A DNA stretch of 64,000 nucleotides, from assembly GCF_001907695.1 (NCBI RefSeq), contig NZ_KV880642.1:122119-186118 (forward strand), given 5' to 3'. The DNA comes from Thalassospira sp. TSL5-1 (GTDB taxonomy: Bacteria > Pseudomonadota > Alphaproteobacteria > Rhodospirillales > Thalassospiraceae). Under the pieces are notes generated by a model, which searched no databases, was not told the origin of the DNA, and worked only from the letters and a program-made list of their open reading frames with translations. This document shows positions 26,643-36,473 of this stretch, piece by piece. Position 1 is the first letter of the stretch, and every line of letters starts with the position of its first letter. The position numbers were made by a program, and so were the translations under genes.

Positions 26643-27832
26643 CGGACTTTGCTGCCACCAAGGCACTTTTTCATATGCCCGAGGATGTTATCTATCTGGA
26701 TGGCAATTCATTGGGGCCAATGCCCAAATCCGCGATTGAGCGCAGCCGCCAGACCCTTGAAGACCAGTGGGGCGAAATGCTTATTCGCGGCTGGAATGAT
26801 GCAAAATGGATGGACCTGCCTGGCCGGGTGGGCAGCCGTATTGCCCGCCTGATTGGCGCACCCGCCGGAAGCGTTGTGATGGGTGATACCCTGTCGATCA
26901 AGGTGTATCAGGCGCTGGCAAGTGCGCTGGAGCTTAATCCCGGTCGCAAGGTTGTTTTGTCGGACAATGGCAATTTCCCGACCGATCTTTATATGGCGCA
27001 GGGCCTGATTGACAGTTTGAAACAGGGTCACGTCCTTAAAACCGTTCATCCCGAAGATGTTGAAGCCACCTTGTCTGAAGAGATTGCGGTCTTGATGCTG
27101 ACCCAGGTGGATTATCGCACCGGGCGCATGCACGATATGGCAGCCATTACCCGCAAGGCGCATGATCTGGGTATTGTCGTGATTTGGGATCTGGCCCATT
27201 CCGCCGGTGCCGTTCCGGTTGATCTGGTGGACTGCAATGCCGAATTTGCGGTGGGTTGTACCTATAAATATTTCAATGGCGGCCCCGGCGCCCCGGCCTT
27301 TATCTATGTTCGCCCTGATTTGGTCGATAAGGTGCGACCGGCCCTTTCGGGCTGGATGGGGCACCAGGCCCCGTTTGCCTTTGACCCGGATTACCGCCCC
27401 GCCGCCGGAATTGAACGGATGCGGGTTGGCACCCCGCCGGTCATTCAGCTTGCGATTCTGGATAGTGCGCTGGATGCCTGGGACGGGGTGGACATGGCCG
27501 ATATCCGGCAAAAATCCATCGGCCTGTGTGAACAGTTCATTGCCGGGGTGGAGGCAGCCTGCCCGATGTTGGAACTGGTTAGTCCGCGAAATGCCGAATG
27601 CCGGGGGTCGCAGGTGTCCTTCCGGTTTGAGGAAGGCTATGCCGTGATGCAGGCGCTGATTGCACGCGGTGTGATTGGCGATTTCCGCGCGCCCGATGTT
27701 ATTCGTTTTGGCTTTACCCCGCTTTATCTTGACGAACAGGATGTAGCGGCGGGCATCGAAATTTTGGCCGATATTATGAAAAACCGTTTGTGGGATGCCG
27801 CGGAATACAAGAAACGTCAGGCAGTGACATGA
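26639..27832 (+). CDS. kynU: kynureninase
   Basis: 397 residues, ATG 26639 overlapping the ligase stop. PLP enzyme that splits kynurenine into anthranilate and alanine. Motifs are [14 protein letters not shown] near the N-terminus, the [11 protein letters not shown] segment, [15 protein letters not shown] with the PLP-contacting Asp, and the Schiff-base lysine in [38 protein letters not shown] near residue 250 is the conserved substrate region. Placing it between the aminobenzoate-CoA ligase and tryptophan dioxygenase feeds anthranilate directly into the CoA pathway. Confidence 0.96.
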   Translation: MTDFAATKALFHMPEDVIYLDGNSLGPMPKSAIERSRQTLEDQWGEMLIRGWNDAKWMDLPGRVGSRIARLIGAPAGSVVMGDTLSIKVYQALASALELNPGRKVVLSDNGNFPTDLYMAQGLIDSLKQGHVLKTVHPEDVEATLSEEIAVLMLTQVDYRTGRMHDMAAITRKAHDLGIVVIWDLAHSAGAVPVDLVDCNAEFAVGCTYKYFNGGPGAPAFIYVRPDLVDKVRPALSGWMGHQAPFAFDPDYRPAAGIERMRVGTPPVIQLAILDSALDAWDGVDMADIRQKSIGLCEQFIAGVEAACPMLELVSPRNAECRGSQVSFRFEEGYAVMQALIARGVIGDFRAPDVIRFGFTPLYLDEQDVAAGIEILADIMKNRLWDAAEYKKRQAVT

Positions 27833-28674
27833 CCCAGAGCAATAAACCCTATGATCCCTCTGTTGAAGGGGCGGAGACCGAATTTTCCAGCAAGATGTCC
27901 TATGGGGATTATCTGTCGCTTGATGCCATTTTAACCGCACAGCACCCCAAAAGTGACGCCCATGACGAGATGCTGTTTATCATTCAGCATCAAACATCCG
28001 AGCTGTGGATGAAACTTGCCATCCGCGAGATCGATGCCGCGCGCAATGTGATGCGCGAGGGGCATTTGCAGCCTGCCTTTAAAATGCTGGCCCGGGTATC
28101 GCGGATATTTGAACAGTTGAATAACGCCTGGGATGTTTTGCGCACCATGACGCCTAGCGATTATACCACCTTTCGCGATGCGCTGGGCCCGTCATCCGGT
28201 TTTCAATCCTGGCAGTATCGCATGATCGAATTCATGCTGGGCAATCGCAACAAAGCCATGCTCAAGCCCCATGCGCATCGGTCGGATATTTCGGCTATTT
28301 TAGAAGGTGAACTGGCAAAACCCAGCCTTTATGACGAAGCCCTGCATTTGCTGGATCGCAATGGCGTTACGGTACCTGAAACCGTCTTGAAGCGTGACGT
28401 ATCAGATCCTTATACGCCAAGTGACGATGTGATTGCGGCCTGGCAAACGGTGTATCAGGCACCGCAGGACCATTGGACGCTCTATGAACTGGCCGAAAAG
28501 CTGGTTGATTTCGAGGACTATTTCCGCCGCTGGCGCTTTAACCATGTCACGACGGTGGAGCGCGTGATTGGCTTTAAGCGCGGGACCGGGGGCACGGGGG
28601 GTGTTTCCTACCTTAAACGCATGCTGGAGGTGGAGCTGTTTCCCGAATTGTGGCGTGTCAGGACGATCCTGTAA
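27829..28674 (+). CDS. kynA: tryptophan 2,3-dioxygenase
   Basis: 281 residues from ATG 27829 (overlaps the kynU stop as ATGA). Heme enzyme that oxidises L-tryptophan to N-formylkynurenine. Hallmarks are [28 protein letters not shown], the [13 protein letters not shown] active-site segment and the C-terminal [20 protein letters not shown], whose His is the expected proximal heme ligand, with the substrate-binding GTGG loop after it. It is the entry step of the pathway encoded by this cluster. Confidence 0.97.
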   Translation: MTQSNKPYDPSVEGAETEFSSKMSYGDYLSLDAILTAQHPKSDAHDEMLFIIQHQTSELWMKLAIREIDAARNVMREGHLQPAFKMLARVSRIFEQLNNAWDVLRTMTPSDYTTFRDALGPSSGFQSWQYRMIEFMLGNRNKAMLKPHAHRSDISAILEGELAKPSLYDEALHLLDRNGVTVPETVLKRDVSDPYTPSDDVIAAWQTVYQAPQDHWTLYELAEKLVDFEDYFRRWRFNHVTTVERVIGFKRGTGGTGGVSYLKRMLEVELFPELWRVRTIL

Positions 28675-29150
28675 TGCAGGGTGATGACGATACATGCAGC
28701 GCGGTGCACCCTGCCTTTATATGCCGTCACAAGGTGGGCTTTGCCCATTGTGACCCGGCAGGTATCGTTTTTTATCCGCGTTATTTCGAGATGGTTAACG
28801 CTACGGTCGAAGAATGGTTTGAAACCGGCCTTGGCTGCGGGTTTGCCCAATTGCATGGCCCGATGCAGGCCGCCGTGCCGACGGTCTCGCTTAAGGTCGA
28901 TTTCAAACGCCCCAGTCGTTTGGGCGATGTGTTGATGTTTGCCTTGTTTGTTGGGCGTGTTGGGCGCAGCAGTCTGGATTTGCAAATCGAGATGACAGGC
29001 GAGAATGATCCGGCAGGGCAAAGCCGTTTGACGGCGACATTGACACTGGTTTTTACCCAAAAAGGCATTACCGGAGCCACGCCGTGGCCCGAAAATTTAC
29101 GAGCCAAATTGGAAAGCAAAATAACAAGACAGGATCACCATGATACATAA
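28674..29150 (+). CDS. acyl-CoA thioesterase, 4-hydroxybenzoyl-CoA thioesterase family
   Basis: 158 residues from ATG 28674, overlapping the kynA stop (TAATG). Hotdog fold with the 4HBT active-site loop VGFAHCDPAGIVFYPRYFEM, whose Asp and following Tyr/Phe pattern match the family. It probably hydrolyses aromatic or dead-end CoA thioesters, releasing CoA when the lower pathway stalls. It is within the catabolic operon, 11 bases of overlap with the RidA gene that follows. Confidence 0.9.
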   Translation: MQGDDDTCSAVHPAFICRHKVGFAHCDPAGIVFYPRYFEMVNATVEEWFETGLGCGFAQLHGPMQAAVPTVSLKVDFKRPSRLGDVLMFALFVGRVGRSSLDLQIEMTGENDPAGQSRLTATLTLVFTQKGITGATPWPENLRAKLESKITRQDHHDT

Positions 29151-29538
29151 AATCGTGCAACCCGAAGGCTGGGCACCGCCCAAGGGATATGCCAATGGCG
29201 TGTTGGCAAGGGGCAGGACGCTTTATATTGGCGGGCAAATTGGCTGGAACGAAAAACAGGTTTTTGAAGCCAAGGATTTTGTCGGCCAGATGGAACAGGC
29301 CCTGCGCAATATTATGGCGGTGATTACCGCTGCCGGTGGGCAGGCCGAACATATTTGCCGCCTGACCTGGTATGTGACCGAGAAGCAGGAATATCTGAAC
29401 CGTCAGCGTGAAGTGGGCGAAGCCTATCGCCGGGTCTTGGGCAAGAATTTTCCGGCCATGACAATGGTGGTGGTGCGCACTTTGGTTGAGGACGAGGCCT
29501 TGGTCGAGATCGAGGCGACAGCCGTGCTGCCAGACTAG
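29140..29538 (+). CDS. RidA family protein (enamine/imine deaminase)
   Basis: 132 residues, ATG 29140. RidA/YjgF features are the N-terminal YANGVLARGRTLYIGGQIGW, LRNIMAVITAAGG and the C-terminal MTMVVVRTLVEDEALVEIEA. RidA proteins hydrolyse reactive enamines/imines to ketones and ammonia; the classical catalytic Arg lies in the R-x-x-V segment, here VVRTLVEDE. In this pathway the reduced product still carries an enamine nitrogen, so a dedicated deaminase makes chemical sense; that role is inference. It is the last gene of the operon. Confidence 0.9.
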   Translation: MIHKIVQPEGWAPPKGYANGVLARGRTLYIGGQIGWNEKQVFEAKDFVGQMEQALRNIMAVITAAGGQAEHICRLTWYVTEKQEYLNRQREVGEAYRRVLGKNFPAMTMVVVRTLVEDEALVEIEATAVLPD

Positions 29539-29548
29539 GCAGCACGGC
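29521..29548 (+). terminator. strong hairpin at the end of the ridA-like gene
   Basis: GCCGTGCTGCC (29521-29531) and GGCAGCACGGC (29538-29548) form a perfect 11-bp stem with loop AGACTA that contains part of the TAG stop. Only ATTATA follows, not a T-run, so it may act as a 3' stabiliser or weak terminator. Confidence 0.6.
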
Positions 29549-30000
29549 ATTATACTGGTTTGCCGGTGCTGTTTACGTGGATGATGTTGTCCCGCCTGGA
29601 TTGCTGTTCAGGATGTGAATGTGGTCCGGGAAGATCTTTTTAAGATATTTTGATATATCTTATTTTGGATTTTATGTGGGTTATTTTGCGTAAAAGTAAT
29701 AATTGAGTTCTTTGGGTAACTCTATTGGGTGCATATAATGCGCTGAAGCTATTTGGAGGATATCTGTAACTTCGATTGTAGTTGTTGCCAGGGTTGTATA
29801 TTTCTGTTTCGCAACGATATGACGTTTTGTCAGGTTGTCATTCGTCCAAAACTGGCGAGATAAAAGTGTTGTTGCGGATGCGGTATGAATTAAAAAGAAG
29901 CAGGCAGTGCCGAAAAAGTCCGGCGCTGCCTGTTGTTTTTTTTCTGACCGGGTCCAGGGTGAAAAACAGCGCCGATCATTGGAAACCGGCTTGTGCTTTT
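29539..30000. other. intergenic region between the kyn/abm operon and the lipoprotein gene
   Basis: 462 bases with no gene I can support. It contains an A/T-rich hairpin (AAGATAT at 29642-29648 with ATATCTT at 29655-29661) followed by T-rich sequence, and a strong bidirectional terminator at its right end. The small ORF 29782-30165 runs through the terminator and into the antisense of the lipoprotein gene and is not credible. Confidence 0.6.
29901..29943. terminator. bidirectional rho-independent terminator
   Basis: CAGGCAGTGCCG (29901-29912) pairs with CGGCGCTGCCTG (29921-29932) with one G-T wobble. A long T-run follows on the + strand (29933-29943) and AAAAAG precedes it, so it works for both directions. 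It probably ends the minus-strand lipoprotein mRNA and any + strand read-through from the catabolic operon. Confidence 0.88.
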
Positions 30001-31593
30001 TTACGGTGCGGTAATGCTAAAGCTGGCCGATTTCCCGGTTTTATCGACAATCATAAACGTTCCGGTTGTGTCTGCAGCCATGCCGTTATCAGGCATAGTC
30101 AACGTGATTGGCTGGTCTGCAATCGGCTCCCCATAAGCATAGCTGGTGCTGGCTTTTGTTTTTAAATCCGGCGCCGTTTCGCCACCCTGATAGAAGATAT
30201 AAAAAGGCGGAGTGCCATTTTTGATGCTCAGGGTGATGGTGTTGTTTGCGTCGGGTTTCAATGCGGTTTCTGCCAGGACGAGACCGGGTGAGAGGTCAAG
30301 CGTCAAGACATTGCTGGCCCCGTTATCATCAATAAAGCGCATCGGATAACTGCCATACTGGTTGCCGGTTCCATTCCAGTGAATGGTAAATTCCGTATCG
30401 CCATCCTGATTAAAATCACGCTCCAGGGTTAGTCCGGCTGGTTTGCGGGTCATCGCCGCCCGGATGGGGCGTTTGCCGCCAATGATGCCAACGGTTGCGC
30501 TTTGACCGGCTTGTAGCGAGATTTCGCTTTCAGTCAGCACCAGTGTTGTGTCGATCCCCAGATCGTTGCACCCGGCAAAATCAAATTCATAGGGTACCTG
30601 AAGGGTTGCCTGTAATTTCAGGTGAAAAGTCTCGAGATCCTCACTAAGTACGTTTATTTCTGTTTTTAGTTGTTCCTTGGTTTTATCGGCCTTTTGGGTC
30701 GTTAATAGAGTGACTTCTTCTAGCGGGAGGGATGAAGGCAATGTCGGTGCCGCGTTTGCCTGTGTCAGATACCCCGTCGTGCTGCGTTGTACGGTCTCGA
30801 AAATGGTTGCGGGATTGGGCAGTGTCTGGTCAAGAAGCTCGCGCATCTTGTCATCAATTTCGATCAAAAGCTGACTGATTTCAACAGCGACACGACTGCC
30901 CTTCAGGTTATGCGTATCAATGTTCTGCTGATCTTGGCGGATTATTTCGCTGATCGATGAAAGCTGGCTTATTTCAGGTTCTGTTTCTGAAATTTGCAAG
31001 GATGCGGCACCTTGTCGCAGGGTAAGATATCGTTCGGTCAGTTCATTCAATCTGTGCTGATAGTTCCCTGTTATGACGGGATCCGTCAGTATGCTGTTGG
31101 CGCGGCGCATGACGCAGGCGGCGGCTTTTGCGCCAGCGCGGTAGATTTCGCGTTTTTGTTCGGGCGCAAGGATGCTTGAACCTGCATAAAGAACCGCCGT
31201 GCCAAGGCCAAGACCGGCAACCAGATCATCCGGGCCTTCGCTAACCGCGGCCCAGATTGTGCCAGCAGCAAGGCCGAGAATGCCGATATTGACCAGATTT
31301 TGGTCCGTGGTGATGTCATCAGCCGCATCGCGATAGCGTTTCCAGCTTATCAGCGCACTGGCAAAGGCGACACAACCCTGCTGCGGATAAAGGTCGGTCA
31401 GTGCGATGTCTTCGGCCTTCTTGCCTTTGCTGGTCCTGACCCCGCATAAATCACGTTCCCATAATGTCTTTTTGGCCCCTTTGTCCATATTACTGGAAAT
31501 CGGAATATCGACATTGGATACCATCGCACAGCCAGATGTGAAAATCAGCGTTGTTGCCAAGGCACATCCGCGCAAAAGCCGTGATTTTTTCAT
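30001..31593 (-). CDS. uncharacterised lipoprotein with Ig-like C-terminal region
   Basis: 530 residues. A lipoprotein signal (KKSRLLRGCALATTLIFTSGC) places the lipidated Cys at 22. The middle has a glycine-rich hydrophobic patch (~90-130, LVNIGILGLAAGTIWAAVSEG) and long helical, coiled-coil-prone stretches (~150-330). The C-terminal third contains what look like three short beta-sandwich repeats, each ending in a D-N-G or D-K-T-G turn (FIDDNGASNVLTLDL; MIVDKTGKSASFSI). I do not recognise the family. It stands alone between a terminator and an A+T-rich region, and would be attached to the inner or outer membrane. Confidence 0.75.
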   Translation of the reverse strand: MKKSRLLRGCALATTLIFTSGCAMVSNVDIPISSNMDKGAKKTLWERDLCGVRTSKGKKAEDIALTDLYPQQGCVAFASALISWKRYRDAADDITTDQNLVNIGILGLAAGTIWAAVSEGPDDLVAGLGLGTAVLYAGSSILAPEQKREIYRAGAKAAACVMRRANSILTDPVITGNYQHRLNELTERYLTLRQGAASLQISETEPEISQLSSISEIIRQDQQNIDTHNLKGSRVAVEISQLLIEIDDKMRELLDQTLPNPATIFETVQRSTTGYLTQANAAPTLPSSLPLEEVTLLTTQKADKTKEQLKTEINVLSEDLETFHLKLQATLQVPYEFDFAGCNDLGIDTTLVLTESEISLQAGQSATVGIIGGKRPIRAAMTRKPAGLTLERDFNQDGDTEFTIHWNGTGNQYGSYPMRFIDDNGASNVLTLDLSPGLVLAETALKPDANNTITLSIKNGTPPFYIFYQGGETAPDLKTKASTSYAYGEPIADQPITLTMPDNGMAADTTGTFMIVDKTGKSASFSITAP

Positions 31594-31749
31594 AATGTCC
31601 CCCGGACCATATCAACCCAAGGGTGTATGATTTCAGATTTTGATTATATGTAAATAAAATAGTTCAAATTTTGATGTTTGGCGCAATGTGCTGCCAACTT
31701 GTCGAAGGCCGTCCAATAAGCGCTAGTAAAAGGTAAGGAGCTAAAAGAC

Positions 31750-32715
31750 TCAGCAATTATATTCCGGCTTGAGATGTATGATTTTCTTTCCGAGGGTTTT
31801 TGCCAGCAATTGCGCAAGATCCATGAAATTGGATGGTACCTTGTCACAAAACAAATCAATCGACCCTTCGTCATTTGTTGTTTCAATATGACGGTAAACC
31901 GTAAGCAAAGTTAACCATGTTTCTGAGCCTGCTCTTGCTGGGAGCAGCGTATGTATTGCAAAGTGGGTAATTCGGTCCGTCGGGATGACGTGTAGCTCTC
32001 TGCAACACTTAATCAGTGCCTTTCTGTCATTCGATATGTTGATTGCTTCACAGATGGGGATATCTGTCAGGGGCGGCTCTCTGAGAAATCTATCTGCTTG
32101 GATGGGGGTATTTGACCAGATTTCGCGAAAGTTGGAAGCTTTTATCTGATTTGGGCGCTCTATGAGTCGCTGGCTGTTGTGAAGCCATTCAAGTTCCTGG
32201 GCACTGAGTTTCTGGCGAAACCCGGTATAGGTGGAAATCGAGCATCTTCTTCTGCTTCTTTTACGATAATACAAGCGTCGAGTAGTTTTCTCCGGCTCGA
32301 AGGATAATTCGTAAGGGAAAATCATGAGGTCTAAGTTGCTAGGGCCCGAAATCCATCCGCATCCGATTGTATTTGAGGCTTTTATCGCAATTTTAGCAGA
32401 TGACAATTTCTCCGCAAACTGATCTCGGGCAAACTTTAGGTTATCTAGTGGATGTGCGTATTTGGGGTCAATATTTCCAGAGAAATAGGTGGGAGGCAGG
32501 TCCCTTGTTGATTTGTCAAAAAAAGGGGACATGGAAACGCCCGCTAACCCAACCTTGAAGTATAAGCAGGGGGGTGCGTCCAGTTTCTTCAACCATCTTA
32601 AAAATGGGATGTCAAAATCGTCCAGTTGCTGTTGATAGCTATCTTGCCACGGAAAACCACAATCATTGAAGAGTTGTTGTATTGGTGTAAGGGTTCCTTG
32701 TTGTGCAGCCAGCAC
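31750..32715 (-). CDS. uncharacterised protein, possible 5'-truncated ankyrin-type remnant
   Basis: 321 residues from GTG 32715 in visibly A+T-richer DNA than its neighbours, with a basic stretch in the middle (RRLYYRKRSRRRCS) and several Cys residues. I recognise no domain in the body. The frame stays open upstream for 52 more codons without ATG, GTG or TTG. The peptide across the apparent start (DFKDRDGPTVLAAQQG...) looks like the beginning of an ankyrin repeat (D-x-x-G-x-T-x-L-x-A-A-x-x-G). That suggests the real N-terminus has been lost. It may be a decaying acquired gene; expression is uncertain. Confidence 0.5.
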   Translation of the reverse strand: MLAAQQGTLTPIQQLFNDCGFPWQDSYQQQLDDFDIPFLRWLKKLDAPPCLYFKVGLAGVSMSPFFDKSTRDLPPTYFSGNIDPKYAHPLDNLKFARDQFAEKLSSAKIAIKASNTIGCGWISGPSNLDLMIFPYELSFEPEKTTRRLYYRKRSRRRCSISTYTGFRQKLSAQELEWLHNSQRLIERPNQIKASNFREIWSNTPIQADRFLREPPLTDIPICEAINISNDRKALIKCCRELHVIPTDRITHFAIHTLLPARAGSETWLTLLTVYRHIETTNDEGSIDLFCDKVPSNFMDLAQLLAKTLGKKIIHLKPEYNC

Positions 32716-32882
32716 TGTAGGGCCGTCTCGGTCTTTAAAATCCGCCGGATTAATTTCCAGTGAAGGGCGAGAAACAAACTTGGTTCGCGATCGGGGAAAA
32801 ATTTTCGTTCTCCTGTCGATTATTCCATTACACCGGTTCGAGTGTCGGTCGCCACTTACACTGGTATAAATTTATATCCCTC

Positions 32883-33935
32883 TTACGTTAACGCTTTATC
32901 ATCCCGGTCAAACAGATGCAGATTTTCAGCATCGAAGGTCAGGCCGACAGTTGCGCCACTTTCAAGGTCGGAATAACCGACAATGCGAACCGTAAACAGG
33001 CCAACATTTTCGATCTGGATATAGGCAAAGCTGTCAGAACCCAGATGTTCCATCACCTCAATCTGGCCGGTCAGGATGCCGTTGGCCGGGTCGGTCAGGG
33101 TGATATGTTCGGGGCGGATGCCAAAGCGCGTGGCTGTTTGCGCATTGCGCCCGGTGGCAAAGTTGCCGCCGCTGGCAAAGGTGATGGTTTCACCTTCACC
33201 CGTGCAGTCCGCAACATTCATTTTCGGCGAGCCGATGAATTGCGCGACAAACAGATTGGCCGGGGTGCGATAAAGTTCCAGCGGGGTGCCGACCTGTTCG
33301 ATCTGGCCTGCCTGCAAGACCACGATTTTGCTGGCAAGGGTCATGGCCTCCACCTGGTCATGGGTCACATAAATCATGGTGGCGGCCAGCTTTTTATGCA
33401 GGCGGGCAATTTCCAGGCGCATTTCAACGCGCAGCCCGGCATCAAGGTTGGAAAGCGGTTCGTCGAACAAAAAGGCCTTGGGTTCGCGGACAATGGCGCG
33501 GCCAATGGCAACGCGCTGGCGCTGCCCGCCCGAAAGTTCCTTGGGTTTTCGGTCCAGCAACTGGTCAAGTTGCAGGGTGCTTGCGGCTTCATCAACCTTG
33601 GCCTTGATCGAGGTCTTGTCCATATGCGCCACTTCCAGGGCAAAGCCGACATTTTCGCGCACGGTTTTGTGCGGATACAGCGCATAGGACTGAAACACCA
33701 TTGAAAGTTCGCGTTCCGCCGGGGGCTTGCCGGTGACATCGATACCATCAATCAGGATTTGCCCGTCGCTGGCCTCAACCAGCCCGGCAATCAGACGCAG
33801 CAGGGTGGATTTGCCACAGCCCGACGGGCCGACAAAAATCATCAAATCGCCCTCATCGATGGTCAGGTCGATGCCCTTGATCACCTCGACATCACGAAAG
33901 GATTTGCGCACATTGCGAAGTTCGATCTGACCCAT
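32883..33935 (-). CDS. ugpC: sugar ABC importer ATP-binding protein (UgpC/MalK type)
   Basis: 350 residues from ATG 33935; the in-frame extension to 34025 lies inside the upstream gene. ABC motifs are Walker [11 protein letters not shown]-loop [14 protein letters not shown], signature [15 protein letters not shown], Walker [13 protein letters not shown] and H-loop [12 protein letters not shown]. The C-terminal TOBE-type domain ([21 protein letters not shown]) is the MalK/UgpC hallmark and can take regulatory contacts. It energises import of a glycoside with the two permeases and binding protein of the same operon. It begins 2 bases after the glycosidase gene. Confidence 0.93.
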   Translation of the reverse strand: MGQIELRNVRKSFRDVEVIKGIDLTIDEGDLMIFVGPSGCGKSTLLRLIAGLVEASDGQILIDGIDVTGKPPAERELSMVFQSYALYPHKTVRENVGFALEVAHMDKTSIKAKVDEAASTLQLDQLLDRKPKELSGGQRQRVAIGRAIVREPKAFLFDEPLSNLDAGLRVEMRLEIARLHKKLAATMIYVTHDQVEAMTLASKIVVLQAGQIEQVGTPLELYRTPANLFVAQFIGSPKMNVADCTGEGETITFASGGNFATGRNAQTATRFGIRPEHITLTDPANGILTGQIEVMEHLGSDSFAYIQIENVGLFTVRIVGYSDLESGATVGLTFDAENLHLFDRDDKALT

Positions 33936-33936
33936 T

Positions 33937-35238
33937 TTATGGTGTCTCCGTTTTTGGTCGTGCCGTGGGCGAGGCCCAGTAAAGCCACATGGCGGCGGTC
34001 CATGAAAAATCCCTGCCACCGCCACCCTGGCCGGTGACGGGGCTGAAATATTCGCGAAAGCCGGATTTTGCGATCAGGGCGGCGGTATCATTGGCAATTA
34101 TGGTGGCAAGGTCCGGGCGGCCATGTTCGGCAAGGCCCGTTGCGATCATCCAGTTGACCATCGCCCAAACCGGGCCACGCCAATAACGAATATCCTCAAA
34201 TGCCGCATTGTTGGGGTCAAAGCTGGGCACCGCGAAATTGATTTTCTGGCGCCATTCCATCAGGGTTGAATAATGTGGCTTGGCCCGAGTATCGTTTTCC
34301 GGTCCTCCGTATAGTGATAACCAACTACCTGATGTTAAACGATTGTCTTTCTTATCATGTCGCAGATCGAGCGTAACGTAACCTTTTGCTTCATCGGACC
34401 AAAGCTGGTTAAAACCCTTATCCAATCGGGTTGCCCGGGCGGTGGCGCGGCGGGCAATGTCGGGCAGGTTGAATTGCAGGGCAAGGGCGATCAGGTCGCG
34501 TTCGGCCCGGCGTAAAATGGCATTCATGGCGGGCTCGGCAACCCAGAAGGGGCAGGTTTCGGCAATGGTTTTGACATCCCATTGACAATTCCGCCCAAAC
34601 TGCACCAGCGCCATATAGTGATCATAGTCATGGTTTTGGGGGCGTTCGGCTTCGTTCACCATTTGGGTGTCACGGCGCAGGAACGTGCCAACATTGGATG
34701 TATCGACCTGGGATAGCGGTTCGTCCCAGTCCGGCAGGTTATCGCGCCCGCTTTCCCACGGGTGCATGATGGCAACCACACCGCACCCATCGGGGTCTCG
34801 GGCATCGGCAAACCATTGGTGCCAGCGATCCAGCGCGTGCAGCATGGGTGTCACCCGTGCGCCATGATCACCGGGCAGGGATGAGGCAAGCTGACGCACC
34901 ACCGTTGCGGTAACCGGGGGCTGGGTAATGCCCGATGTGGGCGGGGTATGACCGCTTTGCCATTCGCCGGGACCGGGAAAGTAGCCTTCTTCATGCTGCC
35001 AGAACACGATATGCGGCACCATGCCGTTATCCCACTGGGCAGATAGTAGCTTTTCAATTTCCTGCCAGGCGCGGTTGGCATCATAGGTGGCAATGCCAAG
35101 GGCTGTGAGGGCGGAATCCCAGTTCCATTGAAAGGGATAAAGCCCCTTGGTGGGCACGGTATAGCCCCCCTTGTCGTTGGCGCGCAGGATACGTCGCGCT
35201 TCGTTATCAAGTTGGGCCGTCGTTTCGGGATCAATCAT
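33937..35238 (-). CDS. glycoside hydrolase, MGH1/GH63-like (alpha/alpha toroid)
   Basis: 433 residues without signal peptide, so cytosolic. The (alpha/alpha)6-type family is indicated by [16 protein letters not shown] near the N-terminus, [13 protein letters not shown], the [14 protein letters not shown] segment and [14 protein letters not shown] near residue 345. These match the mannosylglycerate-hydrolase-like/GH63 group, including acid Asp in WNWDSA. Located between permease and ATPase genes, it should hydrolyse the imported glycoside, perhaps a compatible-solute sugar such as mannosyl- or glucosylglycerate, though trehalose-like substrates cannot be excluded. Confidence 0.85.
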   Translation of the reverse strand: MIDPETTAQLDNEARRILRANDKGGYTVPTKGLYPFQWNWDSALTALGIATYDANRAWQEIEKLLSAQWDNGMVPHIVFWQHEEGYFPGPGEWQSGHTPPTSGITQPPVTATVVRQLASSLPGDHGARVTPMLHALDRWHQWFADARDPDGCGVVAIMHPWESGRDNLPDWDEPLSQVDTSNVGTFLRRDTQMVNEAERPQNHDYDHYMALVQFGRNCQWDVKTIAETCPFWVAEPAMNAILRRAERDLIALALQFNLPDIARRATARATRLDKGFNQLWSDEAKGYVTLDLRHDKKDNRLTSGSWLSLYGGPENDTRAKPHYSTLMEWRQKINFAVPSFDPNNAAFEDIRYWRGPVWAMVNWMIATGLAEHGRPDLATIIANDTAALIAKSGFREYFSPVTGQGGGGRDFSWTAAMWLYWASPTARPKTETP

Positions 35239-35242
35239 GCCC

Positions 35243-36472
35243 TTACCCTTTCACGCTGCCAGAGGTCAGGCCCTGCACCAGGAAGCGTTCAAACCACAAA
35301 AAGATCACCAAAATCGGGATTGTGGCGACAACGGCACCCGCCATCAGGTGCTGGCGGGGAACCTCGGATGAATTAAGCGAGACCACGCCGCGCGATAGGG
35401 TGAAAATGTTGGGATCATCGAGGAACATGAAGGCAAACAAAAATTCGTTCCACGCGATCATGAACACATAAAGCGATACCGATGCCAGAGCGGGCAAAGC
35501 CAGCGGCAGGGTAATTTTCCAGATTACGCCCAAGCGGCCCAGGCCATCCATCAGCCCGGCTTCTTCCAGTTCCACCGGAAGACCCCGGAAATAGCCCTGC
35601 AGCATATAAAGGGCGACCGGCACCGTGGTGGCGGGATAGACAATCAGCAACCCCAAAATCGAATTGCGCAGGCCCACCTGGCTGAAGACCGAATAAAGCG
35701 GAATGACCAGCACGATCATGGGGACCAGATAAATCAGCAAGACCGATTTTGACAGCACGTTTTGCCCCGGAAAGCGCAACCGTGCCACCGCATAGGCCCC
35801 AGGAATGGAAAAGGCCAGGGTGATGATAACGGTACAGACGGAAACGATGGTCGAGATCAGCAGGAAACGGCCAAAATGGAACTTGGTAAACAGTTCGACA
35901 TAGCTGTTAAACAGGCTGGCGCTGCCTTGCGATAAATCCACCGAAAGATCGAGCGGGTTTTGAAACAGGCTTTGCTGGCTTTTCAGGCTGGTCATCAGCA
36001 TCACATAAAAGGGCAGCACCACGATGACGGTGAAAAAGACAAAACCAAAACCGCGCAACACCCGCACAATCACAACATCAATTTTATAGCGCGTGAGCAT
36101 GCCGCTTTCGATGTCCTCCAGGCAGGCGCGGTTTGCCAGGGTGACGGCCCCGGCAATGATGGCAATGGCAATCGCCTGACCTACCGGCGCAGTGGTGAAG
36201 GGTTCGGTAAACGGGGCGGCAAAGGAAAAGCCCAACATGGCAATGATGGCGCCCATAAAGGCGGCCAGATAAAGCCCGTTGGTGCGCAGTTTGGGGCTGG
36301 GCAGCATGATAATGGCAGCACTGACGGCCCCCGAAACGGCCCCCGCCGACAGCACCGGGGCCGATGGCAGGCCGGAAATCAGTGTTAGGGAAATGCCGGC
36401 AATGGCAATGGCGAGTATCCCCCAAAACAGCCCGGATAGAATGGCAAGAAGAAAACCGGTTCCGATACGCAT
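35243..36472 (-). CDS. ABC sugar permease (MalG type) with extra N-terminal membrane domain
   Basis: About 409 residues from ATG 36472, one base after the preceding stop. The C-terminal ~280 residues are a normal MalG-type permease: six helices and the EAA loop (ELEEAGLMDGLGRLGVIWKI). In front lies an extra ~120 residues with about four hydrophobic helices (FLLAILSGLFWGILAIAIAG; LYLAAFMGAIIAMLGFSFAA; VGQAIAIAIIAGAVTLA), which ordinary MalG proteins do not have. It forms the transport channel with the MalF-type partner. Role of the extra domain is unknown. Confidence 0.92.
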   Translation of the reverse strand: MRIGTGFLLAILSGLFWGILAIAIAGISLTLISGLPSAPVLSAGAVSGAVSAAIIMLPSPKLRTNGLYLAAFMGAIIAMLGFSFAAPFTEPFTTAPVGQAIAIAIIAGAVTLANRACLEDIESGMLTRYKIDVVIVRVLRGFGFVFFTVIVVLPFYVMLMTSLKSQQSLFQNPLDLSVDLSQGSASLFNSYVELFTKFHFGRFLLISTIVSVCTVIITLAFSIPGAYAVARLRFPGQNVLSKSVLLIYLVPMIVLVIPLYSVFSQVGLRNSILGLLIVYPATTVPVALYMLQGYFRGLPVELEEAGLMDGLGRLGVIWKITLPLALPALASVSLYVFMIAWNEFLFAFMFLDDPNIFTLSRGVVSLNSSEVPRQHLMAGAVVATIPILVIFLWFERFLVQGLTSGSVKG

Positions 36473-36473
36473 G

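Noticed and set aside
29782..30165. 127-codon + strand ORF
   Set aside because: It reads through the strong terminator at 29901-29943 and into the antisense of the lipoprotein gene.
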